A stretch of 64,000 nt of DNA from Penelope pileata (GCA_013396635.1 WBMW01004135.1:520451-584450); one strand, 5' to 3'; counted from the first letter of the stretch, positions 1 to 10,688 are shown. Notes: a model not told the origin generated them from the sequence alone. Program-made: numbers and translations.

Positions 1-188
1 CCCCCCGTGCAGGGGCCGGGGGGAGGTGGGGGGTGGGGAGGGCAGAGGTGTCATGAGTTTGTGCGTCGGTTCCCATAGAGGAAACTGGCTCTGTGGACCG
101 CGATCGTTCCGATTCCGCTGTTGCTGCCTTTTCTCCCCCGCCCCGCTCGTTGCTGGGTACCGAGGGTCGCGCTCCAGCCCGGACGAGG
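1..188 (+). repeat. Perfect 188-bp direct duplication, copy 1
   Basis: This stretch is identical, base for base as far as I can read, to 1009-1196. The match begins at the window edge, so it may extend further left. Copy 1 continues into 189-389 and then a gap. Copy 2 ends exactly at the N at 1197. The pattern is that of overlapping assembly contigs that were not merged, rather than a biological tandem duplication. Confidence 0.9.
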
Positions 189-389
189 GGGGCAGAGGAG
201 CGCTTTTTGGGGCCGTCGTTGTCCGTTCCGATTAGATTTCGATTTCCCCGCTTTAATTCTCCTTTTAAGTGAAATGCCATTCCTCATTCGTTAGTGCCGG
301 GGATTTGGAACGTGTTAAACCGGCAGTAGCGATTCCTTTCATTCCCGCAAAATTCCCATAAATTCCACTTTTTTTTTTTTTCCCCTCGC

Positions 390-390
390 N
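390..390. other. Assembly gap (single N)
   Basis: An isolated N follows a T-rich homopolymer and a short CCCCTCGC stretch. It separates segment 1-389 from segment 391-1196. The true gap size is unknown. Confidence 0.9.
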
Positions 391-1008
391 GCACCAGGGA
401 GGTCCCCCCTGGGGACCCCGGAGCTGCGCGGTTCCGTTCCCGTGGGGCCGTGGCGGGCGAAGAGCGCTGCCCCGGGCCGCCCCCCCCGGGCCTCCTGTGC
501 CCCCCTTGGCTGAAGCAGCGATCCCCGCGGGGCCGAGCGCAGCGGCGAGAGCCCTGGGAGAGCCCCCGGTCTGCGGCTCCTCTCACTGCGGGGAGGGCGG
601 GAGGCAGCTGCCCTGGCCCGGGGGAGCGCCCATGGGGGTCCGCGCCCGGCACCATCACACCCGCAGCCGCCCCCCGGACCGCATTTTGTTCTGAAATAAT
701 AAAACCCCATTCCCCAACCCCCTGGCAGCAACAGGTGATGCTGAGAGCCGGGACGGGCAAAAATCCCTCCCGGCGGGTTCTGATCGCACCTTTCCAACCC
801 TTCAGCCCTCGTTCAGGTGCAAACGTGAATCAGGCTCCTGGGATGGGGGTCCCTGGACCAGAGCCGGGGGTGCCCCCCCGCAGCCCGAGCCCGGCGGGCC
901 GCCTCGGTCCCTGCGCGCTGCCGGGCGGGCGTTCGGGGCACGGGAGCGGGGCGGATTGCAGCCGTCCGTCATCTCCGGGTGCCGCTTCGGAAAAGGAAAA
1001 GCCGCGAT

Positions 1009-1196
1009 CCCCCCGTGCAGGGGCCGGGGGGAGGTGGGGGGTGGGGAGGGCAGAGGTGTCATGAGTTTGTGCGTCGGTTCCCATAGAGGAAACTGGCTCT
1101 GTGGACCGCGATCGTTCCGATTCCGCTGTTGCTGCCTTTTCTCCCCCGCCCCGCTCGTTGCTGGGTACCGAGGGTCGCGCTCCAGCCCGGACGAGG
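1009..1196 (+). repeat. Perfect 188-bp direct duplication, copy 2
   Basis: Identical to 1-188 and ending immediately before the single N at 1197. The simplest repair is that 391-1196 overlaps and precedes 189-389. The piece 1-389 would then belong after, not before, the piece 391-1196. Allelic copies from two haplotypes are the alternative. Confidence 0.9.
1015..1053 (+). other. G-quadruplex-prone G-run cluster (also at 7-45)
   Basis: Several runs of three to six G separated by one to three bases occur in a row on the plus strand. This fits the general G-quadruplex pattern of four G-runs with short loops. The same tract is present in the duplicate at 7-45. Such tracts are common in CpG-island promoters. 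Confidence 0.55.
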
Positions 1197-1197
1197 N
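1197..1197. other. Assembly gap (single N) at the end of a duplicated segment
   Basis: The N directly follows the second copy of the 188-bp duplication. Sequence on its right (1198 onward) does not match the continuation of copy 1 (189 onward), so this is a join of two different pieces. Confidence 0.9.
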
Positions 1198-1796
1198 GTC
1201 CCGTGCTGGGCGCAGGAGCGCGTTCCTTCCCAGCCGGGAATGAGCACAACCCGTGGGAATTTCTGTATTTTTTTTCCCTCCGGAGGACATTCCCTGGGGA
1301 GAGAATAGCCTCCCCAGGGCGGCTGTGCCCGGCCCCTCGCCCCCTCCCCGGGGAATCGGTGCGAAGGGGACCGGAGGCAGCGGCCGCGCTCTTTCGATCC
1401 TGGATCAGCGCCGGAGCCGCGGCTGTCGCCGTTCGGGCTCAGCATCCTCCGCTGTCCCCGTGTCCTCTCGGACCGCGACTGTCCCCGAGTGGGAGCATTT
1501 CGCATTTCGCCCCCCCCGCCGCTGTCTCCCTCGCAGAGGGAGTTTTGTTCTCATCGGGACAAACGGCCGGTGGGAGAGATGCGATGCTCCGCGCTCGGTC
1601 CCCATGGGGCTGTGCTGGGGACGCACCCGGGAGCGCTGGGACGGCGTGGGGGGGGGGCTCCGCCGCTGCTTTAAATTTAAACAAAGTCCGCGGAGAAGGG
1701 GAACGTTCCCCATCGGGGGATGGGGCAGGGAGTACCACGGTCCTCTCCGCGGAGCTGGGACAGCGGCTCAGACTCTTTGCGCTGCTCGGATCACCC

Positions 1797-1838
1797 GGGA
1801 CACGGGAACACGGGGACACGGGGACATGGGGACACCCA
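1797..1838 (+). repeat. Short GGGACAC-type tandem repeat
   Basis: About five imperfect copies of an 8-9 base unit (GGGACACG and variants with GAACACG or GACATG) stand in a row. This is a small degenerate minisatellite inside the CpG island with no evident function. Confidence 0.6.
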
Positions 1839-1950
1839 GCGGGCTGGGGAAGTGGCCGGCAGTGCGGGCGTGCCCGCAGCACTCTCCCGTTGCTCTCAAA
1901 CGCCCCTTCCCATTGCACCCCCCAGATTTCCCCCTCGTTATCTTCAAGTA

Positions 1951-2071
1951 CCCTTTCTCTTTTTTCTTTTACCTTTTTTTTTCATTTTTTTTAATTTCTC
2001 ATTTCTTTCTTTCTTTCTTTCTTTTTTTATATTTCTCCTTTATTTTTCTCTCTCTCTTTTTTTCCCTTCAG
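1951..2071 (+). repeat. Long pyrimidine tract with a (CTTT)n core, ending in a splice-acceptor-like CAG
   Basis: About 120 bases are almost all C and T, with CTTT repeats around 2003-2024 and CT repeats around 2047-2056. The tract closes with TTTCCCTTCAG, a textbook polypyrimidine tract plus acceptor. It may be just simple sequence. Its position just upstream of a possible coding start (2205) makes a real acceptor at 2071/2072 conceivable. Confidence 0.55.
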
Positions 2072-2204
2072 CTCCTTCTCTCGCACACCCCGAGGCCGCT
2101 GCCACCCAACGCTGAGCCCGGCCCTGAAATCCGCGTCTCTGTGCCTTGCAGCCCAAATCCCAATCCCATGACCTTTCCCCCCCCAGGTCCCCCCACCCTC
2201 AGTC

Positions 2205-2286
2205 ATGTGCGACACGGGAGTAAATTTATCCACCGGGGGAAGGGCCTCCCTCCGGGCTGCGGGCGCTCCGAAGAAGCCCGAGGAGG
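2205..2286 (+). other. Possible first coding exon, product unknown (weak)
   Basis: An ATG at 2205 with G at -3 follows an in-frame TGA at 2169 and opens 27 codons that run to a donor-like GAGG|GTAATT at 2286/2287. The peptide begins MCDTGVNLSTGG and ends APKKPEEG. Upstream, acceptor-like CAGs with strong pyrimidine tracts end at 2071, 2186 and 2200. If genuine this would be a phase-1 first coding exon within a CpG-island promoter. I do not recognise the peptide, and the frame simply continues for about 27 more codons if no splice occurs. Chance is a serious alternative. Confidence 0.15.
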
Positions 2287-3049
2287 GTAATTCCCATCTT
2301 TCTCTCTTTCACCTTTTTAATTCGATTTTATTTCCACCCCCCCGCCCCCCCCGGGCTGTGGTGCGCTGACCCCGACTCTGTCCCCGTCGCTGTGTCCCTG
2401 TCGCTCCCCCACACCCAGGGGCCGGAGATGGTCCCCGGCCCCCCCTTGTCCCTGTGGCAGGGGAGAGACCTCGCCCCCTCCCACAACCGCGAGCAGCGAA
2501 ACCGCACCCCCGGTGCCCCCCATCCACCCGAGTGCCTTCTCCAGATGCCACCGGTAGTAGGAGGAGGACCCACGCTCAGCCCCCAGTGCCCCCCGGGGGG
2601 TCCTCCGCATCGGTGCCGAGGGGCCGGCGGCGTTCGGGCTGCAGCACGGCCATGGGGCAGCCTCAGGGACCCGGGGGGAGGGGAAGTGGTGCCTCCCCAG
2701 ACCCCGCACCCCTGAGCTCCGAGTCGCTTTGCGCTGAGATCCCCCTTTTTACAGTATGTTCTCCCTTGGCGCGGGGGCAGAGGAGCAAAGCGCAAAAAAA
2801 ATGAAATAGCTCCGAGAGCAGCGACTCAAGGCCGCTAAGGGAGGGGGCGGCCCCCCCCGGGGTTTGCCCCGGGCACACGCAGGTGTCGGGCACACGTTGG
2901 GGGGGGAATGGAAGCGCAGTTTGAGCTCGTCCTCCCCGTCCTGTCCCGTGCTGTGCTGCCCGGGGGCTCCCAGGAAATGGTGTTCGGGAGTTGGATGGGA
3001 AGGAGTTGGGTGGGAAGGAGTCTTTCTCCGGCCCCGCTCAGAGCTGGGG

Positions 3050-3148
3050 AAATATCGGGGAAATGTTGGGAAAATACTGGGAGAATACTGGGGGAATATT
3101 GGGAGAATACTGGGGGAATATTGGGAGAATATTGGAGGAATAGCGGGG
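3050..3148 (+). repeat. 11-bp minisatellite, nine units
   Basis: Nine consecutive 11-base units of the form GAATACTGGGG or GAATATTGGGA fill 3050-3148 without indels. The inner units alternate C/T and G/A variants in a 22-base dimer pattern, which suggests expansion by dimer duplication. The unit length is not a multiple of three, so it is not a coding repeat. A 15-base duplicated unit with GGGAAGGAGTT lies just upstream, near 2987-3020. Confidence 0.85.
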
Positions 3149-3911
3149 AGCGCGGATCTGAAATCTCAGCGCCCGATTTCAGGCGCTGCCGGGGGGAGCG
3201 GGGCGGAGCGCTCCCACCAGCGGAACGCGCTCACGGCCCCGGCAGAGCCCAATTTTTTTCCCCCAATTTTCCTTTTGCCTTCGCGCAGCGTTCTGCGGCC
3301 GCGCTGTTCGGTGTGCGCGGGGCAGAACGGACGGAGATGCTCCCTGGGAGGGGAGGGTGCCCGGGGAGAACTGGCGTCGCGGCTCCGCGCTGAGCCGTCC
3401 TTTCTCGCCCCATTCCCGAGGGGGGGAAACGCGGGGCAGCGGCGGAGCAGCGGCGGGGGAACCGCTCCCGGCGGAGCCATGGGAAACGATCGTTTCCCTC
3501 CAAGCGAACGCGCCCGAAGCGGATTCGCAGCGCGGGGCCGGGGGCAGCTCCCCCCCCGGCAGGTGCCGTGGGGAAGGTTCATAACGGGCACATTGGTACC
3601 ATTTTCCCTTCTCACAGAAAAAAAAAATCATAATAAAACGGAGTACCATTTTCTTTACTTTCCCCGCGCTGGCGCAAAGGGTTTGTTTCATTTCCTTCGG
3701 CCGCTTTCCTCGGCAAGATTGAAAGAACCCAAAGCCCCTGCCCGGCTCCGTGCCAACGGGGGGGTCCGGGTGCCGCTATCGCTGTCTCGGGGCCGCTCCC
3801 GGGTTTTGGGGCGGGGGCGGCGGGGAGGACCCCCCCGGGGCTCCGTGTCCCCCCTGCTCGGTGCCCGCTGGCGGGGGCTGCGGCTGCCGCCTCTCTTTTA
3901 ATGTCCTTATA

Positions 3912-3925
3912 GTTGCCGTGGCAAC
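3912..3925. promoter_or_regulatory. Perfect RFX X-box (GTTGCCGTGGCAAC)
   Basis: Two six-base arms, GTTGCC and GGCAAC, are exact inverted repeats with a two-base spacer. This is the palindromic X-box bound by dimeric RFX-family winged-helix factors. It lies in the right part of the CpG island. RFX sites in such islands are often found at promoters of ciliary and some neuronal genes. That link is family knowledge and is not shown here. Confidence 0.7.
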
Positions 3926-3934
3926 CCATCGGAT

Positions 3935-3950
3935 CACTCCTCCTGGAGTG
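3935..3950. other. Inverted repeat CACTCC-TCCT-GGAGTG next to the X-box
   Basis: Six-base perfect arms flank a four-base spacer, starting ten bases after the X-box. It may be part of a composite regulatory site or a chance palindrome. Confidence 0.4.
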
Positions 3951-4211
3951 AACCTCGCCACAATGGCTGGTTTGAGAGAAATCGGTAAATGTGCAACCGA
4001 GGGACACAGCTACATTACCGCGAACAACAGCGAGAGTTTAACATGTGACCCTTCCAATTACAGGGATGAGACCGCGCCGCAGCTGCCTCTGCTGCGCTGC
4101 GGGGATGAGCTGCTTCGGGGTATGGGCAAGCGGAGAGGGGGTGCCTGGGGGTGCACAGCCCCGTGGGGACGGAGCTGCAGCTCGCACAGAGAGCTCGAGG
4201 GGGATCAGCGT

Positions 4212-4445
4212 AGAATCACAGAATAGAAGCCTTAAGGTTGGAAAAGACCTCAAGTCTTCATTGAGCCATCCCCACTGTGCACACTGAACCATGGCCCTCA
4301 GTGCCACGTCTCCGAGGTTCTCAAAAACCTCCAGGGACGGTGACCCCACCACCCCCCTGGGCAGCCCGTGCCAGTGCATCGCCACTCTTCCTGAGAAGAA
4401 ATTTAATTGTTCCTAATATCCAACCTGAACCTCCCGTCTCTGCAC
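4212..4445 (-). mobile_element. CR1 LINE 3'-end fragment, antisense
   Basis: The sequence starts with AGAATCACAGAAT, the reverse complement of the CR1 3' terminus. It continues with the usual antisense CR1 text: a ggttggaaaagacct-like block, a gggcagcc block and a ttcctaatatccaacct block. The 3' end of the element is at 4212 and its 5' truncation is at about 4445. Divergence from the familiar consensus is moderate, so it is not recent. It marks the right edge of the CpG island. Confidence 0.85.
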
Positions 4446-4475
4446 CGGCATCGCCAAGGTGGTCTCAGTCCTTCC

Positions 4476-4512
4476 AAAAAAGAAAAAAAGAAAGAAAGAA
4501 AGAAAGAAAAAG
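4476..4512 (+). repeat. (GAAA)n purine microsatellite
   Basis: A-rich sequence passes into about five GAAA units just beyond the CR1 fragment. Confidence 0.8.
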
Positions 4513-7500
4513 CTTTTCTGGGGGAATGCAGAGGGAGTTGGGTGTGTGGAGGAGCTGTGGATGCAGAGCTGTGCAATGAGGAACTGCCTGAGGGTGGGCA
4601 CGGACCTCTGTCCCAGAACACACAGCACATCTGTGGCATGGATGCTGGGAGGAACCAACAAAATCCTGCCCCCATCCCAGCAGAAAAAAAAAAAAAGTTT
4701 GAAGTCTTAAAATATGGTTCAGAGAATTACAAGTAATCAGAGCTGCGGGGGTCAGCAGTGCAAACTTTTTAAGACTAATGTTTATTTAGAAAAGTGAGTG
4801 GTGTCTGCGTTGCTTTCCTAGTGCCCCAGCACCAAAGCCCTAATGGCTTTTGCAGACTTTCCACACAAACTCCTGTGCAGGGCGCGGGGAGCACAGCAGC
4901 AGCGACCCCAAACCCCGCTCCCCTGCTCTGCAGGGGGACGTGGGCACAGGGGTTTGAAACCTTCCTCTTTGCTCCCCCTCTTTTACCCCTAGGGGTAAAA
5001 AAAAAAAACCCTGACCCCTTGCTACTATTGGGAAGGAGGAATCTTGGGATGGAGGCAGCAATTCCGCCCCCTCCCCAAATCCACCCTGGGGCTGAGCAGG
5101 GGGTTGAGGAGGAGCCCCAACCCGTGCCCCCCCTCTGGGAATCGCTGTGATGTGTCAGCACTGAGCCATGTCCCCCCCACCACTGCCACCCTCAGGCACT
5201 CTGCAGGGCACCCACCGCTGCTGTCGCTCCGTTTTGGGATCTCTGCTGGGCCCACCCCAACATCCAGCCTGGGGGTACCCAAAAGGATCCCCAGGTGGGA
5301 TGTGACTCCTCCTGCACAGGCCCCCGTCTCCCTTTGGGGATGCTCTTTTGTTTTCACAGGACTGAAGGAATGAAACCTGTGGCCCCCAAAGCCTTGCGCA
5401 CATTCTGGGCATCCCCTTGCTGTGGGTGGGAGGGGGGTCTGGGGGCGCAGTCTGAACCGAGGGATGCAGCAGGAGGTGGCTGGGAGGCACACACCCTGGG
5501 GGCTGGATCCTGCCTTCCCCCGGGTGAAGCACACCGCAGTGCTGGACTCAGCCGTGCTGGGAGGACGTCGATATTTATAATGTGCTGAAATGTGCCTGAC
5601 ACTCGAGGCAAGATCCTCTCTTCTCCCTCAAGGGCTTTCGTTTGAAGGGCTTGGCTCTGCCCTCGGAGCTGCCGAGAAGACCTCCTGGCTCCCATTAACT
5701 CCTCCGAGCCGTGCACTGAAGCACCCGCACCGCATCCCTGGGGCTGATGGCAAGCAGGGCCCGGGCAGGGCTCGGCACCAGGACCTGGGCTGTGGGCACA
5801 GCACCAGGCAGTGCAAAGGGACCGCGCAGCTGAGCGCTTCCCTGTCCTGAGCCCCTCCACCAAGCACTGACAACGGGAACACAGCGGTAAGCCTGAAATG
5901 GAAGATCTCAAGGTTTTGGGATGAAACCTTTTAAATGCATTTGAAAATGGGACAGGGAGGGAGGGACCCATTCCCCAGAGGGAGAGACCCACTCCCCAGG
6001 GCTCTGCTGGGAGTGACAGTGCAGTGACACTGGGGATGCCAATGGGTGGCCCAGGGCTGCTGGAGCAAAGTCTCTCCATCCTCCCCCGCGACGCTGGCAG
6101 AGATCACGTACAGAGGAGAGGCGCAGCCCCCCGTTAACACACGTGTTTTAAATAAGCGATGTTTTTGCTTCTTCCCACCGGTGCAGAGGGCTTGGCACAC
6201 CTCTTTGTTTTTGCAGTCGTTGTGCTGCTGTGTTCTGCTGCCCAAGTAAGGAGAAAAAGATCCCTCGCATGATCTGGAGGTGTGCTCTGCTGGTTCCAAC
6301 ATGTAAATGTTAATATAGAAACTGCACCACGGAGACAAAAAAATCCCCTCATACCCCCAAGCCCCCCCAGATCCCATTATTGCCCAGGTGGCTGTTGCTC
6401 TTGGCCTGGATCCCCGCGTGCTGCTCTCGGGGCATCTGGCAGCAGCTGTGGTCCCCAGATTCCACAGCTACGTCCCACCGAGGGAAAACATTTGTGAAAG
6501 TTTTCAGATTATTGGGGAAATAGATATTTCTGCCTCCTTTCCAAACTCCACCAATGTCCTTTCCAAGTCAGCGCTGCGGTTGGTGCGGGGGCAGGAGGGA
6601 TGGCCTTGGCTCTGCTCCTCCCTCGGCTTTGGGTACCCTGAAAATCCATAGAGAAGGATTCCCACAGCCACTGTATGCATCACCATAGCCGTATGTATGT
6701 ATGCAGCCTGCTTTCCTACACCAAGCTCACTCTGTTGGCATACATGGATGTGGCTGAGCTGCGGGATGCAGCGGGGCTGGACCACGTGCTCACCTGGAGC
6801 ATCCCCATCATCCCCCTCATGGACCACAGCCTCCATTCACCGTGCACACCCAGTGCTCCCGTCCCAACCCCAGCACCCCGAGCTGGGATGCTCAGCACCC
6901 TGGGGCACCCCTGTGATGCCTCCCACCAGCAGGAGGTTGCTTGCTCCAGCTGTTGCTCCTGGAGGTGCATGTGTATGTGTGCAGGTGTGTCTGTGTCTGT
7001 GCACGTGTCGAGCTTTCTCTGGGCAGCACAATGGAAGAGCAAAGTGTAAAACGCTCCCGTTCTGCCTTGGGGGATAAATTGCCTACAGAGGGCTCTTCAA
7101 GTCGGAGATGCACCGTGAAGATGCATGGCACTTCTGCGGGCAAACAAAGGCTCGGGCTGAGTCACCACGTGGCAGGGAGCATCCCAACACCTGCCAGAAG
7201 AAGGGGTTTGTGTTCTGCCTCTGAGATGGGTTTTGCTGATGAATTCCTTGGATCAGGGTGGGATCAGGGGTGAAGGAAAATAAAAGGAAAAGGAGAATAG
7301 GCACAAATTGGCTCTGTGGCCATGGGCAGTGCTCGCAGCAAGCAATGTTACGGGTGCTGCCGGTCCCTTTCCAGCACACAGCCCCTGCTCAGGGAGCAAG
7401 GGAAATGCCTTTTCCCAGGGCATCCCATACACCTCACTCTGCTGCACCTCTCACTCTGCCAGCAGCTTCTCAGAGCCATGCCAGAGCTGAGAAGGGGCTT

Positions 7501-7984
7501 CCCCTGGTGCTGGAGGACGGCTCTCTTGGTGACAACCAAACGCTGGACATGCCGTTTAGTGCCAGATGTCCCCAATGCTGTGCTGCCAGCAACTGGCAGG
7601 GAGCACTGGGGAAAGCACTGCTCTGTGCTCACCGCTTCTGGAGCTCTCTTTCTGAGCATCCATCACCAGCCGCTGCTGGAGAGGAGATTCTGGAGCATTG
7701 GATGAAATCCCACAAATGTTCATGGAAGCGGAACGGCAGGAAGGCAAACAGGAAAGAAGAGGAGTAATATACTATTCTCGGGGGCACTGCTTGCATTTCT
7801 CTGTTTGCTTTTCTGTGTCGTTTCCTTTTCCTCCAGCCACATACTGCAGGATTATGGCAAATGAATTAAGGAATAAAATCATAAGGGAAAATTACATCCC
7901 GCTGATTTAGAAGCAGGAAGGATACCCAGATGGGCTTGTTGAACTCCAGATGATGCAAGAGCATCTCAAGAAGTGCTGTGGATA
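4513..7984. other. No gene recognised; moderately GC-rich unique DNA
   Basis: Only short unrelated frames are present, on both strands. The stretch has homopolymer A runs near 4682 and 4998, a GT-rich patch near 6965-7005, and no recognisable protein similarity, RNA gene or transposon. It is compatible with intron or intergenic sequence. Confidence 0.6.
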
Positions 7985-8205
7985 TAGATCACAGAGTTAT
8001 TTAGGTTGAAGGAAACTCTGAAGGTCCAACAGAGCCAGCTTAGATCTGTTTGCCCAGGGCTCTGTCCAGCTGTGTTCTGAATGAGCCGAGGATGGAGATA
8101 CCCCACCACTCTGGTCCTCTCTGACAGTCCTCAGAGTAAATTTTAGGGTATCTCATCAGAGCTTTCCCTTCTGCTGTTTGTGTTCATTGCCTTTCCTTCT
8201 ATCAG
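7985..8205 (-). mobile_element. Old CR1 3'-end fragment, antisense
   Basis: The order ATCACAGAGTTATTTAGGTTG, a block like ggaaactctgaaggtcc, a 'gtccagctgtgttctgaatg' block and a 'cattgcctttccttctatca' block matches the CR1 tail read from its 3' end. Several small indels and many substitutions make it clearly older than the copy at 41203. Confidence 0.65.
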
Positions 8206-8207
8206 CA

Positions 8208-8263
8208 TTTCAAGGGGTGGTCAGGGACCTATTGGGGTTTCAAGGGGTGTCAGAGACCTCTTG
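8208..8263 (+). repeat. 30-bp tandem duplication
   Basis: TTTCAAGGGGTG followed by a TCAG-GACCT block occurs twice in direct succession, at 8208-8237 and 8238-8263, with a few differences. It abuts the old CR1 fragment. Confidence 0.65.
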
Positions 8264-10657
8264 TGCTCTGCTGCTGAGCCAGGTGGTTGGGTATGTGCTT
8301 TGGAGATGGTCCCCCCTGAGCCCCTTGGGCTCCCCTGACGTAAGCAGGGTGGATGGGAGCTCTCACCTCTCCCTGAATATCAGCAGTGCTGCTGGGTTGG
8401 CCTCACCTGGATAAGGACAGGGTGATGATCACCATTGCTCTGACTGGAGAAACTCCAACCAGCCTCCAAAGATCGCTCCCACAGCCCACTCCCAGGGACA
8501 TCCAGGAGGTGGTGGCTCTGGGAAAGAAAACACAGAGCAGCCCTTGGTCTGCTGCATCCAGCTGCAGAAACAAAGGCATGGGCAGAAAAGATCACCTGCC
8601 CCGCTTCATTGCTGCCCATGGAGCCAAGCAGTTCCTTCTCCCCCGTTCCCCAAGCACTGCTCCGTGCTGCTGGGGTCACACAGCATGGGATCTTCCTCGG
8701 CCATGGCTTCCAGTGACAGGCATGTGGGCAGGTGGACCTCATCCAGTGCATTTCAGCAGCTGGAAATCATCTCAGTGAAAGATGGAGTAGTGACGTGTTT
8801 GGCTGCACCTTGGAAAAGAAAAGAAAAGAAAAGAAAAGGCAAAATAAGTAGTCTGCAGCATCCCTGTGTGCCCTATCTGGGGGTGGATGTGAGGGCTGTT
8901 TGGGGAAAGGGTAGCCTGGCTCCGTGCAGCGAGGAAGGGAGAGGCAGAAGTCATGAAACAGGGCTCTGTTTGGACCCAAATTTGATTTGCATGGTTAAAA
9001 CGTGTTGATCCCATACAAGGTTTTCCTGGCTGGGAGCTGTGCCTGGTTCCACAGCCAAGCTCTTTTCTTTTCCAAAGTGTTCAGCATAAATCAGACTTTC
9101 ACAGCCGCCTTTGAGTGGAAGGAGCAAGAAATCACGTTTTGTCTCCTGTCCAGGAGCTCTGGGAGAAAGGAGCTGTCAGAAAGCAGAGCAGATCCTCCGA
9201 CACGTGCTCTGTGCATCCCTGCTGCCTGTCTTTGCCCTCCTTCATCCGGAGCCCTGCGCTGCTGTGTGCTGCCATCCCCGGGCACTGTCCCACTGCTCCA
9301 AGGGCATTGATGGAGAGGGGCTGATTCCCACCAGCACACAAGGGACACCCACACTGAGCATCTCCTGGCAGCCAGGGGGGACCAGAGGGAGGTGGCTGCA
9401 GAAACCCCACCAGCACCTGCTGGGGAAAGAAGAAAGGGACCCAAATTGCTGATGGTGCTGAACTAGAGGGTTAAAGCCTCCCTGCTGGAGCCATTCCCTG
9501 CTAGTGAGATCCATACAGTCCATTAAAATTAGGGATCTTATTATGGGCTACATAAAAAAGGTGAAGAGGAAATGAGAACCTTATGAAGGGTTTCTTAAGT
9601 GCGCAGATGGCAGGGGCACCTGAGGCCAAGAAAGCCTCTCCAACAGGCTCCTTGCAAACAGAGCTGCTCGCTTCTCTGAAAGTTTTTCCCTCTCTCCAGA
9701 GGATGGGTGGATGCAGCACCACGTTTGTGCACAGCTCGCCCTCCTGACCTCTGCGCTGTCCTTGGGATGGACAAACAGCCCCGAGCAGACACCGTGCCCC
9801 CCTCCTGGCACCACAGGCAGCCTCTGGATGCACTGTTAGATCATGCTCAGGATTTTCCTGGCCCAGAGGAGCTGTGTTTGCTGCCTCCCCCAGCCCAGTT
9901 AAGAGCCACTGAGGCGTCTCCTGCCTGGGGGTGTCTGAGCGTATTGATCTGAGCAGCACTAGGAGCACTGAGCCACCCAGAACTGGGCATCCATCAGGCA
10001 CGGCATCACCACTTCAACACAGCAGAAACCTCAAATCTGGGCTGAACATCGGGTGCACAGCAGAACCACACACTCTGGAAGCCCAGGTGTCCATTTGCCA
10101 GGGTGCTGCTGGGGCATTTCTGCCCTTCCCCTCCCGTCCCACCTGCTGCGCCTGGCTGGGCTTTCACGGGGTGACACTGCCCCTGAGCCTGTGGGGTCCT
10201 TGGGACCACCTCTGGGGTCCTGCTGGGGCCCCAAAGGCACCTGAGGTTGGAAGTGACCCTGTTATACAGACGTGTGACCCCCAGCTGTGGGGGAGATCTC
10301 CTTGCCCCGTGCAGGCACAAGGCTGGAGTCCAGCGAACCCAGCAACGTGCCTGCTCCCTCCTCGTCCAGGCTCTTAAAATAAGGCTCGCAAGCCTGGTTT
10401 CATTTTCACTCATAAATCCCTGCTTGCACTTGAGGCTGCTGTGCCTTTTAAAACATTATCCGGGGCTCTGATTACACTCCCGATGAAAGCAGCCTCGGCC
10501 CTATTAGTTTTCATGGCAAGGAGCAATGCCACGTCCTGCTGTCCCCTATGCACTCAGTGTAACCCAAGTTTCACAGGAAAGGGAGGAGAAAAAAAAAGAC
10601 ATCTCCTAGAGGCAGTGTCTGCCTCCACGGGCACTTCTATCTGAGGACATTGTTCAT
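8264..10657. other. No gene recognised; unique DNA with one (AAAAG)n repeat
   Basis: I see no supported coding region. A short AAAAG pentamer array sits at about 8813-8838. Open frames of 100-166 codons occur on both strands but overlap one another and show no recognisable domain. Confidence 0.6.
8813..8838 (+). repeat. (AAAAG)n microsatellite
   Basis: Five tandem AAAAG units are visible. Confidence 0.85.
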
Positions 10658-10670
10658 GTTGCCTAGAAAC
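10658..10670. promoter_or_regulatory. Near-consensus RFX X-box (GTTGCCTAGAAAC)
   Basis: It differs by one base from the common X-box form GTTGCCTAGCAAC. It lies in non-CpG DNA just left of a homeodomain-like TTTAATTAAT stretch and a (TTTA)n repeat. Binding is plausible but unproven. Confidence 0.35.
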
Positions 10671-10688
10671 AGCTTTAATTAATGAACG

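Larger units (their letters stand above)
1..4200. promoter_or_regulatory. CpG island, probable promoter region
   Basis: The block is very GC-rich with frequent CpG, strongest at about 391-1900 and 3150-4100, and the density drops sharply after about 4200 where an antisense CR1 tail begins. GC boxes are visible, for example GGGGCGG near 948 and CCCCGCCCC near 1146. In birds and mammals such islands usually mark the 5' end of housekeeping or developmental genes, so one or more transcription starts here are likely. The direction of transcription is not shown by the sequence. Several overlapping frames of 130-345 codons run through the island on both strands, but they follow from few stop codons in GC-rich DNA and I do not call them genes. 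Two single-N gaps (390, 1197) interrupt it. Confidence 0.8.

Noticed and set aside
1253..2290. 345-codon plus-strand open frame across the CpG island
   Set aside because: It runs through the GC-rich island and a CTTT/pyrimidine tract, giving Phe/Ser homopolymers, and overlaps several other long frames. It has no domain, and it crosses a likely splice acceptor.
2864..3901. 345-codon plus-strand open frame
   Set aside because: It includes the 11-bp minisatellite translated in shifting frames, and the rest is CpG-island low-stop sequence with no recognisable protein.
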